Shown here: positions 20,762-31,992 of the stretch, piece by piece | How positions within the stretch are numbered: the stretch's first letter is position 1 | Layout: each line of letters opens with the position of its first letter | Assembly: GCA_948567375.1 (NCBI GenBank) | Contig: OX419758.1 | Coordinates: forward strand, 64,571,965 to 64,635,964 | Origin: Lunularia cruciata | Lineage: Eukaryota; Streptophyta; Marchantiopsida; Lunulariales; Lunulariaceae | Reading direction: 5' to 3' | Length of the DNA: 64,000 bases | The notes under the pieces: model-generated | Told to the model about the DNA's origin: nothing | The model's input: only the letters and a program-made list of their open reading frames with translations | The model's database searches: none | Translations under genes and position numbers: made by a program

Positions 20762-21880
20762 TTGGAAGTTTAATGATCATCTATGCTTGCTCCTAATTTT
20801 CTTTCTCATAGCCTTGGAGTCTACATTTCAAGTGGTCTAGATTATTGCTCATTAAATGAGTGATTTTTATAATTATACAAAGTCAAATGGATCTTCTTGA
20901 GAAGTTTAATGCTATAAAGAGAATAAAATCCATTGCATAGTGTATTATAAGAAAATAGATTCTAAGAAGTCTAAAATGGGTAAAACAACTCTCCTAATAT
21001 TCTCCATAGCAAGAGCTCTCTATTCACTTGGGACAACATCTATACTTTGTCTACCTTTGGTTTGTACAGTATATTGATATGCACTTTATCCACCTTTGGC
21101 TCTTCTTGCTCAGAACCCACATTGACCTCTTTCCTACTATCATCTTGCATGGTCACCTTAGCTTGCTCAGCAGAATTGGTTTCTACATTTGCATCAAGAG
21201 GCACATTGCCATTCTCAAACAAGGATAGTATTTGAACTATGGTACATCTCTTCCTTCACTCTTGGTCTCCACTATTAGGTGATCAACAAAGAAGACTTGC
21301 TCATCTTTAGTCAATAATTTCATACCTACATAGAAATGGATTACAAAAGGAATCAAGTATGTTTGCCTCTTCTTGTGAAATATCTTATACATCTTTTGTG
21401 TGTCATGGTAGAACATCCAAGCCCAATCTATATTCTCCTCCTCAAAAACCAACTCAAAAAAGATAGCCTGGATAATTATAATAATTATCAGGTACTCCTT
21501 TAGGCTTGGAGAAATCAAATCAATGCCCATACAATGGCCTTCTCCTTTGGATCTTTATACAAGTGAATCGCAAACCCATTGTTGTTTGTACAACACATAA
21601 GAGAACTATACAACTAAATCATCATCTCCTCATTTTTTTATAGTGTGCATTGAGAGTGTGGTTACCAAGGGTTCCTTCATCATATGCAAGAACATGTTGC
21701 TATGATCTTCTGTCCAATTAGGTAGATTTCCTTGCAATATATCATATCCTATATGAGCACTCATCTTCAATTCATGTGTAATGTCTACACTAATGCAATC
21801 CCAATCCCATAGCAACAAACTAAGATGTTTATGCTTTAAATATTCTGGCACATGGCCATCTCAAATTTCTCAATTACGGG
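20762..21880 (-). pseudogene. N-element ORF relic, copy on the minus strand
   Basis: From 21880 down to 21040 the minus strand shows open stretches: one with LLLWDWDCISVDITHELKMS, then FFELVFEEENIDWAWMFYHD, KKRQTYLIPFVIHFYVGMKL, and an acidic tail (KEVNVGSEQEEPKVDKV). The pattern WA(W/Y)MF...YL(I/V)PF...Y..M(K/E) recurs in the plus-strand copy at about 23160-23300, so a conserved protein is implied. I do not recognise it as gag, pol or a known transposase. The bases 20762-21039 add nothing clear. Confidence 0.5.
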
Positions 21881-22849
21881 AGTCTTTAAATTCAATGCTC
21901 CCTTTCAAATTTTTCCCCAACTCGTCATGAATATCAAGCTAGACTCTACTATCACTGTATTCAATTGACTACACACAACTCATTCTCAACTAAGAACCAT
22001 CACTCAAGATTCTCAAGTACCAATTTTAGAAGTTTTCATTCTTGCATTGAGTCAATGACAATTAACATTGCTATGACATCTTCTTGCACTTCTTCCATTT
22101 TGTCAATTGCCTTTGTCATCTTTCTTGCATGTTTCTCTTCACTAATATGGATTAGTTCAGCCATTCTTTGGTGGTGATTTGAAGGAAGTCAAAGCATCTC
22201 CATCAAATTTTTAAACCTCCATCTCTATGTCTTATTTGGCAATCGTGACTTTGGGATTAGTCCAAAATTTGGACTTTTATTTTGTCACAAAGATACTTTG
22301 GTTTCCTCATCCAAAGTAGTCTTTGTACCACTAGGGAGTATATCAAAGACAAGTTACACATGATTTATCTTAACTTCTATACATCTAAGGCTACTTTATC
22401 AATACATTTAGAGTGAAAGAAAACAAAAACCAAGAAAATGAAAAAAGTTCCAATACCACACAACAAAGTATTATTGGCTTGCTTGTGTGAAGGAGGAAGG
22501 AAAAATACTATAAAGAGAGGTTTTCTCACTAAATTCCATTTAATTCACCAAGTCAAGGATTGTTGCAAGATTGAGTGTTCTTGCTTTGGTTAGCAAGTGA
22601 TAGTCTTAGGGCAAGGTTTCTTCAAGTCATTGTTCTGTGAGTATGAGATAGCAAGATGTTTTATGGGGTTTTCATGAAGGAGAAGGGTAAGAGAGAGCAA
22701 ACCCTACACCTTTGCACTCCTTGGGTCCATCAATGGCATATGTATGCCCAAGAAAAACTGATCAATGAGTTGCACATAACCTTTCTATTAAGGGATTGAA
22801 TTATAGTAGCTTTACACATCAAGCAAAATATTTTGACAATGAAGAACCA
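21881..22849. other. Unassigned stretch between opposed N-type relics
   Basis: No convincing ORF, LTR end or RNA gene. Low-complexity Ser- and Thr-rich minus-strand translations occur near 21965-22180, but no domain is visible. Confidence 0.3.
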
Positions 22850-24780
22850 CAAAATACCTAAGAGAGAATCCTCATTGCTAGATAGAAGACCATCAAAGAG
22901 TAGTATTGAGAAGTGATGTAGAGGTAGATGGGAGACATGATTTTGATTCCCAATATGTCAACATCAAGAAGAAGATAGAGCCATAGCTTTGGATATTGTT
23001 TAAACATAACAAACCGCTTAAGAATTGGTGGGTGATGCAAGATGATCAAGATCCAATAAAGAGAGATATAGATAGATCAATGGTGAAATTTTTTATTGGG
23101 GTCTAAAAAACATGCATGGCATATCTTTTTGTGAGTCAAGTTGTTTTCTTTGAGAATGTGTTCATTGGTGAAGGTGTTGATTGGGCTTACATGTTTCTTA
23201 AATGTACTTAGTTCATGTCTCATTCTTTCAACAATAAGTAGCCTTGTTATTTAGTACCATTTGCCTTAATTTTATATTTGGATATGGAAATATTATTTTA
23301 TAGTGAATAAGATGCATTTGGCCATGGAAAAATCCCGGAGTCTTATTTTCCATCAAAGTCTAGAGGAGCAATAATCTTGAAGAACATCAAGAAAAAAGAT
23401 GTTGAGTTTTAGGCAATGAAATAAAAAACCCAAGTAGGTGGATATACCTAAGATGTCAAGAAAATGCCAATTGAAACTGCTACTAGCAATGTCAATGCAA
23501 ATGTGACTTCAAAAGAGAACCCAAGTGTTGTACACTGAGGAGGAAGAAAACAAGGCTGTGGTACAAGAGTTGTCATTTTCTACCAAGGAGGATGAAGTGG
23601 ACCATGAAGAAATAGATTTGGGATCCAAAACTGAAGTATTACCCACACTTGAGCAAGAACAAGATGTTGAGCCATCAATGGAGGACTTGGACCCTGATAC
23701 ACTCTTTCATCCACCAAAAATGGACTTGCAGCAAAGACATATTTGCAAGTATGCCTAGTCATTACCAAAAGACAATATGGACTTTGGGAGGGAAGGTCCG
23801 CCTTTGGTACCAAATAGTATTTCAGTTAGACAAGTGCAAGAGGCAATGAGTATGATGATAATACAAGTAATTTCTTTTCTTCATAAAATTTATCCCATGT
23901 TTGTGAAGGAGTGGCCTAAGATGCATGGAATGGTAGATCTAGTTAGGTGGTTGCGTGCTATGGTATGCACTTACAAGGTAAAAAGTTCTATGCTAAAACA
24001 AGAATGAGCAAATGTCCAAGAATCCCTCAATACCCAAATTTTGGAAGAAGAGGATTTGAGAAAGTAGTTGGTAGCATTACATGTGCAATTAAAACTAGAA
24101 AGAAATGGTAATTGGTTCTCAATTATTTTGATTGAAAGAGATGGAAGATGATGCTGTTCATGTGAAGAAGGTGAGACTTGATGATCAATGGGCATCTGGT
24201 TCCTTGTAGCAAATCTTACCAAGGAGTCTATTTACAAAGAAAAATAGAGGAAGGCGGTAGAAGAAATCTAGAACAATGTTGAACTCAAGCTCTACAAGAA
24301 GAAGGAAAAATGCATCATTGAGTTGCAATGAGTTTGAGTAGTCTTTGATTAGGTTGAAAGAGTTGGCCAAGAAACAAGCAAGAGCACAAGCAACAATCAC
24401 TACATTGTGGGGACTAATAGCTAAAGGAATCCTAATTATAGCACCCAAGATCAAAGAGGGTGAGAAAGAACTTCTGATCAAGAGATTGATGAAATTTCAA
24501 AATGAGAAACAAAGGATATGTGTAAGAATTTGAAGGAAATTATACACAAGTATGTAGGAATTACTTTATCAACATCAAAACTCAAATAATTTAAGAGAAT
24601 CACGAAGATACTTAGTGAGAATACTAGTGTTTGAAGGAAGTGAGAGTACAATTAGCTGATAGAATAGAAGGTAAGGTTGTTGAAATTTAGAAAATCTGAA
24701 TTAGGAATTGGCTAATGTCACATATAAGTTAGACCAGATTGTAGAAAGCATCAAAGAAGATACAAATCTTTAGTGAGCTC
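22850..24780 (+). pseudogene. N-element ORF relic, plus-strand copy
   Basis: The plus strand encodes, with many stops, FFENVFIGEGVDWAYMFLK, CYLVPFALILYLDMEILF, then an acidic zone (EEEENKAVVQELSFSTKEDE). A hydrophobic/charged block MMIIQVISFLHKIYPMFVKEWP follows, and a long Lys/Glu-rich tail with heptad-like spacing (LKLYKKKEKCIIELQ, LANVTYKLDQIVESIKEDT) suggests a coiled coil. The order core, acidic linker, coiled coil matches the minus-strand pieces at 48920-51084 and 54218-55790. Function unknown; it is not a recognised retroelement domain. Confidence 0.5.
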
Positions 24781-25547
24781 CAAAATTCTTGGGATTTGGA
24801 AGAAGGTAGCTACTCTTAGAATTTAGACAAGTTTTTCCTTTGATGTAGAGCTTACATTTTTGGTAGTTCAGATTTGTATAGATGCATCAATTATTATTGA
24901 TTGTACAACTATACAAGATGACCATCAAATATCAATTTTTTTTATCAAGATGAATAAAAAAAAGCTTATGCTTTTTGTTATTTTTCAAAACTCTCTAGCA
25001 ATTGTCCATTGTTAAGTATGATTCAATTCTTGCATAAGCAAGATCCAAACACTTAGAATGTGTTAGTGAAAAAAACATTGAACTTTGGAAGTTGATGTTG
25101 AACTTTGAAGTTTCATATGTCCAAAAAGTACTTTGGAGTTTTATGGTGATTTTGGAAGAAAGCATCCAACTTTGGAAGAAAGTGCTAGGCTTTGGAAGCT
25201 AGTTCAACTAAGTATTTTCAAGAGAGTTTGCCTCTTTGAATTGAAAAATCACTTTCAAGTGGTGACTTGATTAATTTTGTGTGTCACTAAGTGATTCCCT
25301 TTGTAGCTTTTTGGAGTGCACTTCTATGGTGACATTAATCTCTTCAGAGGATATCTGTTGTTGCATGAGAGGTTAAAGTTGCAACAATAAAGAACCAACA
25401 GTTTCCTTTGTATCTTGTTGTATTAGATCATTGTAGAAACAAATTTTTTCTTAGCAAAATAATATCATTTGGATGTTAGTGTGTTGTTACAATACTATCT
25501 TGTTGAGGATTATTATCCTTATCATATTCTTCTTGCATTATAGATTG
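24781..25547. other. Unassigned AT-rich stretch
   Basis: Nothing recognisable. Short direct repeats around GAACTTTGGAAGTTG and CTTTGGAAG occur at 25080-25200. Confidence 0.3.
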
Positions 25548-26350
25548 ATCCACACTATAAAAATTAGAAATAACTCTCTTCAAAGCTTGTTTTAAAGCCG
25601 CTACACCAATAAACTTCTTATCTCAAAATTGATTGCTCTTAAGTGTCTTTCCAAGTGGTGCAAGATAACCTAATTAATAATTCTTACCTTGGTGTTCTAT
25701 TTGAATTTTTCATCAAATCCAATCAAATTGGACTTTATTAAATTCAAGCCAAGGAAAATTTTAAATTAAATCATAATGTAGGCAAACTACTATACACTCT
25801 TTCAAATCTTGAATTCAATAATATATAAAGTACCAAATGAAAGACACTTTCTACCTACAATTGCAATTATCATTGTTCTACCTACAATTGCTAGAAATGA
25901 TAATTTGGTAGTACATGAAACAAAAATCACAACGGTTTGGGAGAAACTGATTTGGTGATCCATAGATTCCATCCATCCCATCCATACAATATTACCAAGA
26001 TGGAAAACCAAGAAGAGAGATACTAGAGTGGAAGATTAAATTGAAACTCTTAATTAGGGGAAACTCCAAATGCCTAGATGAGCCTAGGCTTAGATTTGTA
26101 GAGGTAAACTAGGCTCAAACTTCCGTAGAAGCTTCCAAAGAATTTTCCTCTAGAAGCCACTTTCTTTGGAGTACAAGCTAAGCTAGTCATTTACTTGGCA
26201 TACAAGCTACTCAGCCCTTTGGAATTTTCTAGAAGCTTCTCAAAAAGAATTTTCCTAGATGCTTCTAAAACATTCTTAGAATTCTTAGGTGTATGCTAAT
26301 TCTACCCTCTTATAACTATACTTAGCTTGTACTAACTAGGTATTATTACA
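25548..26350 (-). mobile_element. Degenerate family 1 relic
   Basis: 25548-25810 matches the protease-side region of family 1 (TCTTACCTTGGTGTT.TATTTGAATTT, CCAATCAAATTGGACTTTAT). 25900-25990 matches the leader (GATTCCATCCATCCCATCC). From about 25998 a 5' LTR relic has the TAGAAGCTTC motifs and ends near ATTATTACA at 26350. Gag and most of pol have been deleted between these pieces, and no target duplication was found. Confidence 0.7.
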
Positions 26351-27300
26351 TATGTATTATTGTTCTTGATTTACTAATTTATCTCTTCTCCATCTATTGT
26401 GGATTTTTCTATAGTGTTTGTCTCATTTATGACCACTATAGGTCTCTTTGACATGAAGCTTATAATCATCTAGAATTATCAGATTAGGGAGCCTTCTACA
26501 TTAAACCCTCTCCCTCTGAGTACCTCTCCTAATGTGTGTTGTATCTCTCACATTGTTCTTGTTTCCATTGTGTCCCAATCTACTCTAAGATTTGAAAGAT
26601 TTCTTATTGTCTCAAAATCTATCTAAAATCTCATTGTCTCGAAATCTATCTAAAATCTCATAGCAAGAACAACCTTCTATCACTCTTGGCATGTTGTAAA
26701 CATAGGTCTATAACTTGTTGAAAATTGCTGTGAAATTGGTGCAAATCTACACATCAATTACAAATACAAAGAGCATTTAAAGGTACTCAAAGCACTTCCA
26801 CTTGTTATAGATCTACTCACATAAAATGAGAAATAGAATATGTGTATGCTAGTATGCATGTTCCAACAAATGGAACACTTGGATGTGTTGTTTGACCTTG
26901 CCTTTCCCACTCTACTTTGAGTTGTTGCCATGCAACCCTTTTCAAATTCTTCAAACTTGCAATATATCATATTAGTAGCTTGAGATATATGATAATGTCA
27001 AGCAAAAGGTTCGGCTATCAGAAGACAATAAATGTTCCAAACGCATGTCCATGCTCATGTGTTAGCACATCAAGCACAAAAATCAAGACCAAAAGTGGCC
27101 AAAGCATTTTTCATGGTATTATTGTACTCAAGAACAAATGAAGAGTATGATCAATACTTCAATTCATCAAAAAGTTAGGTATGGTTTAGGCAAATACAGA
27201 TGCTAATTCCTCTTTTCATTGACTAAGAAATTTTAGTGAATCATGAGTTATATAATGAAGTATTATTGTTGTTCTTGATATATAATGACAATAATTATAC
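26351..27300. other. Unassigned stretch with a 27-bp tandem repeat
   Basis: No gene seen. Two copies of a 27-bp unit (ATTGTCTC(A/G)AAATCTATC...) lie at 26606-26632 and 26633-26659. The composition is typical of the decayed repeats on the left; from about 27300 GC and CpG content rise. Confidence 0.4.
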
Positions 27301-30300
27301 AAAGTTATATAAAATTGTATATCTTACTAAATGCTCGTAAATGTTTGAGTCGGACATTTGGCCTTGGATATTGGGCATAGACATTTTGGCCCATACACTT
27401 GGCCCTAACTTTGGCCCTAACTTTGGGTTGAACTCACGGTGGATCTTTTGGGGCAAATTCAAGCCCGGACGTTGAGATGACGTTTGACCAGACTTTAGGC
27501 CAAATATGGGCTTAGATGCTGCAGAGAAATTCTTGGATAACTGCAAATCCTCAATAAGGGCAATCTCCAGGCCGGAACCAAGGCATTGCACTTGTCGAGA
27601 GTCGAGTGTACTGTCCTGTAACATCGACCAGCATCTCAAGTTGTCACTTTCACTGCACGGATGATCCTACATACTGTGGGTCCAGACGACAACCGACGTT
27701 GCAGTGTACTCCATTAGGTTCGGTATGTCAATACAACCTCTGACTTCTATTAACGACATATTGTACATGTATGCGATTTAAGGATGTCTAGTTTTGCTAC
27801 TTTCGTTCTGGAAACTAGTATCTAGATACTACAGTCTTCGAATGTACTTTAGAATCACTGGTAGTAGCGCACACGGCATGATATGATTGGAAATAGAGAC
27901 TGGAGACAGAAGTAGACACAACAAGGTGAGTAAGTAGACAGAACAAGGTGCAACAAGCGAAGTGTTTAAATTCAGGTTACGTTCAATGTATAATACTTAG
28001 CTTTTTCTGAGGAATTATGAAGATTTCTGCAGTTTTTCGTACATTTACTTGAAGCAAGTCTTGAGCTATGCACACTCACCCGATTGAAGTAGTATTTCAT
28101 TTGAAGTAGAGTGTTGTGAATATTGTGACTGCGACACTCTCTGGACAATGGAGCAATATTTGCCGTCCCATGGGCAGATTCGGGTCGTATGACAACGCAG
28201 GCGCTGAGTGAGAGACCACGCAAGCTACAAAGCGTTATGTACAGTACTGAATTTTACTTTTAAGTACGAGGTGTGGTCTCTGTTACTGAACTTGAGGGAC
28301 GCAGAGAACGGGGAGACGGACAGAATGATTGAAACTCAAGGACCTGTGGCCAAGAATCTTGGAGCGGAAGCTTTTGTCTGTATCTGGGGCCTGTACCGTA
28401 ACACACTCCAACGTTAGCGGCTAATAGAAGTTTAGACCGTCTCAGCAAGCTAATCTTTAGGCGTTTCTCCCGATTAGGGTCAGGAATTAGTAACCAGTTT
28501 TTGGCTGTACCTGTATGTACACCTTAATGTACTGCAAGTACTGTCTTCAGAAATCAATGAATCTGCACACAAAACAAGTGAAAATTGCTTCTACAGTACA
28601 CAGATCCGTGGAATTATAAGAAGATGTCGACACTACCGGATCGAAACGTCGGAAAATTGGCTACGTTCCATCCGAGATATGCACTCCGAGGGCGTTCACT
28701 CGCGGATCTAAGGAGGAATGCTCGCAATTTGAAACCGGCCTCTTCCCCACCTTAACTCTCTCCGAGTGCTACAGCACAGAGGTACGATTGGTTCCCCCGC
28801 GGTGCTGTTCCCCTTGGGATGTTGCCAGATTTATGGTCTTCGGATTCTTCTAGACGAAAGAAATTGCCATGTGTGTTACACACCACCTTTTCTGTGCTCA
28901 GATTCTTCGGAGTTGATTTCCTATCAAGAAATGTGGATACAGTATCCACATATCCACAAACTAGAGGGTTTAGGTCTTTCAGTGCAGCAGTTGATTTCAC
29001 GCAGATCTAGTGGGCTGGCGCCCGCATGGACTTGGTTGGGATGGATGTCGTAATTGTGTCGCTGGCGGATTAAATGGTTGGTAATATGATTGTTAAAGGC
29101 GAGAGAAGATGAGAGAGAATGATGACAGTGATCCGCGTTTTATCTGCTGATGTCGTTGTTCTTATTTCCTTTTTCCGAGTACAACAGTGAAATTCAGTTG
29201 GGGAGGTGATTGTGTGCTATTTTGCCACTACAGGCAGCTGGAGGTGGAAGGAAAGAATGCAGTTTGGGAGAATATTGTTTCCCAGGAATCATGAGGTCTG
29301 AGGGGCAGCAGCACCAGAGTTGATTGACATTCTCGAGGATTTGGCTCTGATCTTCCTGCTGGAAAGTCGCGAGAACCTTGAGAGGATCAGGGGTCATCAC
29401 GACTAAAATGATTGACGGTTGGTCATAAAGTCCCCGGAATTCTGAGGAACGACCAGTTTTTTGGGAGGAGGAGGTTAAGCTATTGTACATGAAGGAGACC
29501 GTGCTGGAGAAAACTTTTCTGTATTACTTTGTAAGGATTCGGGGCTGGTATTAGACCGTGCAGTACGGAGGAAGTGAGTACAAGATCCGAGCTTCTCGTG
29601 AAGCTGGTCCAGTAAAGGGACAGGTTTGGGGGTGCAACTTCCCAGGAGTAGGTGGAAATTTAGTATATATGTGTAAGTATGGAAATCAGTCCAGAAGCAG
29701 GGAGGTTGTTGGTGAAACGATTGAAATGCCGGGTCTTGAACTGTAACAACCTATTGTCACCACAATCCACAATAGTCGGACGGAAGCTAATTAGTCAACT
29801 CAACTTGCCTGAACATTCGTAGCAGTTCCGGAGCAGAAACTGAGGAAATGGAGTGGAATTTGTTGGTTACTTGGTTGCGGATGGAGAGACTTTGTTAGTA
29901 GAGGTTTTGAAGACTTTCGGCTATTGGACATCTCATATATCTTCAGGTGAGGAGTTCTATTCAGTCAGTCCTATTCTGGATGTCGTAATTGCCTGAAGTC
30001 ACTGAATCGATTCATCAAAACGCTCTCTAACATGAAGGTGTATGTACCACAAACCTCGGGCCTGCTTTCAAGAGAATTTGACTGCACTTGACTTCACCTT
30101 GGAGAGAACTTTGATCACTTATTTCTACTGTAGTAAACTACCGATCTATGCTAAATTCTGTTGAAATTTCTATCGAAAAGAAAAGAAAGCAGAAATTTTA
30201 GGAGGAAATCAAATGGCATGTCCGCGACTCCGCTTGAGAGAAATCATCCCCTTAAGTCAGTCAGCATGATGACAGCCAGGAGCTGGCTTGCCTCGGAGAA

Positions 30301-30594
30301 TGCTTGGAGCTCAATAACGATAATGATGGAGCTTTATGACTTGTTCTTCGGCTAGTGATGTCAAGGATTACCGAAAATTCTGAAGCCCAAGAAAGTAAGC
30401 AAAAGGATCGTAGCTTCGACTATTGAGAGTGTCTGTTTTTCGAGCGATGAGCTCCTGCCCGCTCCAGTTCCATTGCCAAGCTGACAACGATCTACTACAG
30501 TAGTACTTCCTCAAGGTTGAACCTTTATGAGTTTACTTTTTCATGATTGGTGCTGACCTACTCTTTATGGCGAACTTGCAGAGGAACAGTCGTC
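27301..30594 (+). promoter_or_regulatory. Upstream region and 5'UTR of the zinc transporter gene
   Basis: This stretch has no recognised retroelement, more CpG than its neighbours and only short unconvincing ORFs, so it looks like single-copy gene-flanking DNA. A likely 3' splice site is at 30551-30581. Possible partner donors include GTGTAAGTATGG near 29672 and AAAGTAAGC near 30395, but which one is used cannot be decided from sequence. No clear TATA box or start site can be assigned. A short palindrome GTGGATAC-A-GTATCCAC lies at 28933-28949. Confidence 0.4.
30551..30581 (+). other. Likely 5'UTR intron acceptor with branch point
   Basis: TGCTGAC (a branch-point-like sequence) is followed by a pyrimidine-leaning stretch and TTGCAG ending at 30581, 13 bases before the ATG at 30595. 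This supports starting the CDS at 30595 rather than at the in-frame ATG at 30547, which would lie inside the intron. Confidence 0.6.
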
Positions 30595-31992
30595 ATGTGT
30601 CCGGTGAGGAACGATCCAGGGTCACCCACTATGAGTAGCAATGGAAACTTTGGTGAAAAGCCCTTAGAATTTCAAGAGGCATGTAGCGGAAAGAGGAGTA
30701 GTCTGAAGTCGAGTTGTTGTCATATCAATGGAAACGTAAAATCGTCAGATGGGGACTTGCAGGGTGAACAGGACTTAGAGCGAGCATCAGCCAGCAGGAA
30801 GCTGCAGAGAGTTCTAGGAATATGTTTTGTTTTCATGGTGCTTGAAATCGTGGGAGGAACTTTGGCTGGCAGTCTAGCAATGTTATCAGAGGCTGCACAC
30901 TTACTCTCTGACGTCGCCGGCTTCGCCATCTCTCTCCTGGCCTTAAGAGCTTCACAGTGGTCGGCCACTCCCCAGCACACTTATGGTTACTTGCGTCTGG
31001 AAGTACTGGGAGCCTTGATATCAGTCCAGAGTATCTGGATAATGACAGGATTCATCGTCTACGAGGCGATCCAGAGGGTCTACCTTCAGACACACCTTGT
31101 TGATGGGCGCCTGATGTGCGTGGTTGCTACCCTTGGGGTTTGCGTGAATCTTGTTATGATTTTCTTGCTGGGGCATGGTCATGACCATGCTGAAGGTAGT
31201 TGCCAAAGACATTCTCATTTTAGTTTTCACAACCACGAACATTTTAAGCTTGATCTTCAAAATGAACCGGGTCTCAGCCATCAACAGAGGGTCGCTCATC
31301 ACGAAGAGGAGCATATTGGTTGTGAAGGTGGTGTCCACCATCATGACCATCACCATTATGACATGGAGAAGCCGGTGATGACAAGGGTTCAAAAATTTGC
31401 CACCACAGTCGAGATACCTCTAGCTTCTGAAGCCGGAGAGGAGATGGTCAGTTTGGTAACTGTGGCTAACGAGGATGAACCTTGCCACAGCGAGATCCAT
31501 ATCCACACAGCTCACGTGGAATGCAGAAACAAGGAAAATATCAACATCAACGTAAGAGGGGCATATCTCCATGCTTTGGGAGACCTCATACAAAGCACAG
31601 GAGTCCTAGTCACTGGAATAGTGATCTGGATCAAGCCTGAATGGCAGCTCATTGACCTTCTGTGCTCGTTTCTCTTTTCCATCGTGGTGATGTCAACCAC
31701 CTTCAAAATGGTCAGGGATGTGCTCAGAATATTAATGGAAAGTACACCTCAAGATGTGGACGTCGAGGCTGTGAAAAAGGGATTGCTGGGAATCCAGGGA
31801 GTAGTAGCAGTTGATAAGCTTCACATATGGGCTCTCACGAGCGGGACCAATGTTCTCACTTGCCATTTGCATATCAAGTCAGGAGCAGGAGGGTCTGAAC
31901 CCAAAGACATTCTTCACAGTGCCACCCAATTTTGTACTATTCAGCAAAAGATCAAGCATGTAACCATACAGCTGGAGGATACCCCGCTTTAA
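30595..31992 (+). CDS. Vacuolar-type zinc transporter, cation diffusion facilitator (MTP1/ZAT-like)
   Basis: The 465-residue protein is a group-1 plant metal tolerance protein: a CDF-family Zn2+/H+ antiporter, typically in the vacuolar membrane and used for zinc storage and detoxification. Six helices are visible at about 73-94, 97-118, 133-156, 172-193, 323-345 and 353-372. The paired metal-site motifs are AHLLSDV in TM2 (His102, Asp106) and HALGDL in TM5 (His326, Asp330). Between TM4 and TM5 a cytosolic loop of about 120 residues holds about 22 His (HGHDH, HHHDHHH). The C-terminal domain has the CDF pattern KLHIWAL...TCHLHIK. At 465 residues it is longer than typical MTP1 proteins. The residue before AAH is Glu rather than the usual Asp. 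Start chosen because a splice acceptor lies just upstream. The coding part has no intron. Confidence 0.93.
   Translation: MCPVRNDPGSPTMSSNGNFGEKPLEFQEACSGKRSSLKSSCCHINGNVKSSDGDLQGEQDLERASASRKLQRVLGICFVFMVLEIVGGTLAGSLAMLSEAAHLLSDVAGFAISLLALRASQWSATPQHTYGYLRLEVLGALISVQSIWIMTGFIVYEAIQRVYLQTHLVDGRLMCVVATLGVCVNLVMIFLLGHGHDHAEGSCQRHSHFSFHNHEHFKLDLQNEPGLSHQQRVAHHEEEHIGCEGGVHHHDHHHYDMEKPVMTRVQKFATTVEIPLASEAGEEMVSLVTVANEDEPCHSEIHIHTAHVECRNKENININVRGAYLHALGDLIQSTGVLVTGIVIWIKPEWQLIDLLCSFLFSIVVMSTTFKMVRDVLRILMESTPQDVDVEAVKKGLLGIQGVVAVDKLHIWALTSGTNVLTCHLHIKSGAGGSEPKDILHSATQFCTIQQKIKHVTIQLEDTPL

Noticed and set aside
27400..27430. CCCTAACTTTGGCCCTAACTTT as telomeric repeat
   Set aside because: The unit is 12-13 bp and not TTTAGGG/CCCTAAA in tandem; only a partial resemblance.
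28208..28417. 69-codon ORF upstream of the transporter as a small gene
   Set aside because: No domain, no start or splice context, and overlapping ORFs of similar size on the other strand. Looks like chance in GC-richer DNA.
30547..30594. In-frame upstream ATG at 30547 as the transporter start
   Set aside because: A branch point and TTGCAG acceptor lie between it and the ATG at 30595, so this ATG is probably intronic.
31021..31392. 123-codon minus-strand ORF inside the transporter CDS
   Set aside because: Shadow of the His-rich plus-strand coding sequence; Met-, Val- and Thr-rich low-complexity translation with no motif.
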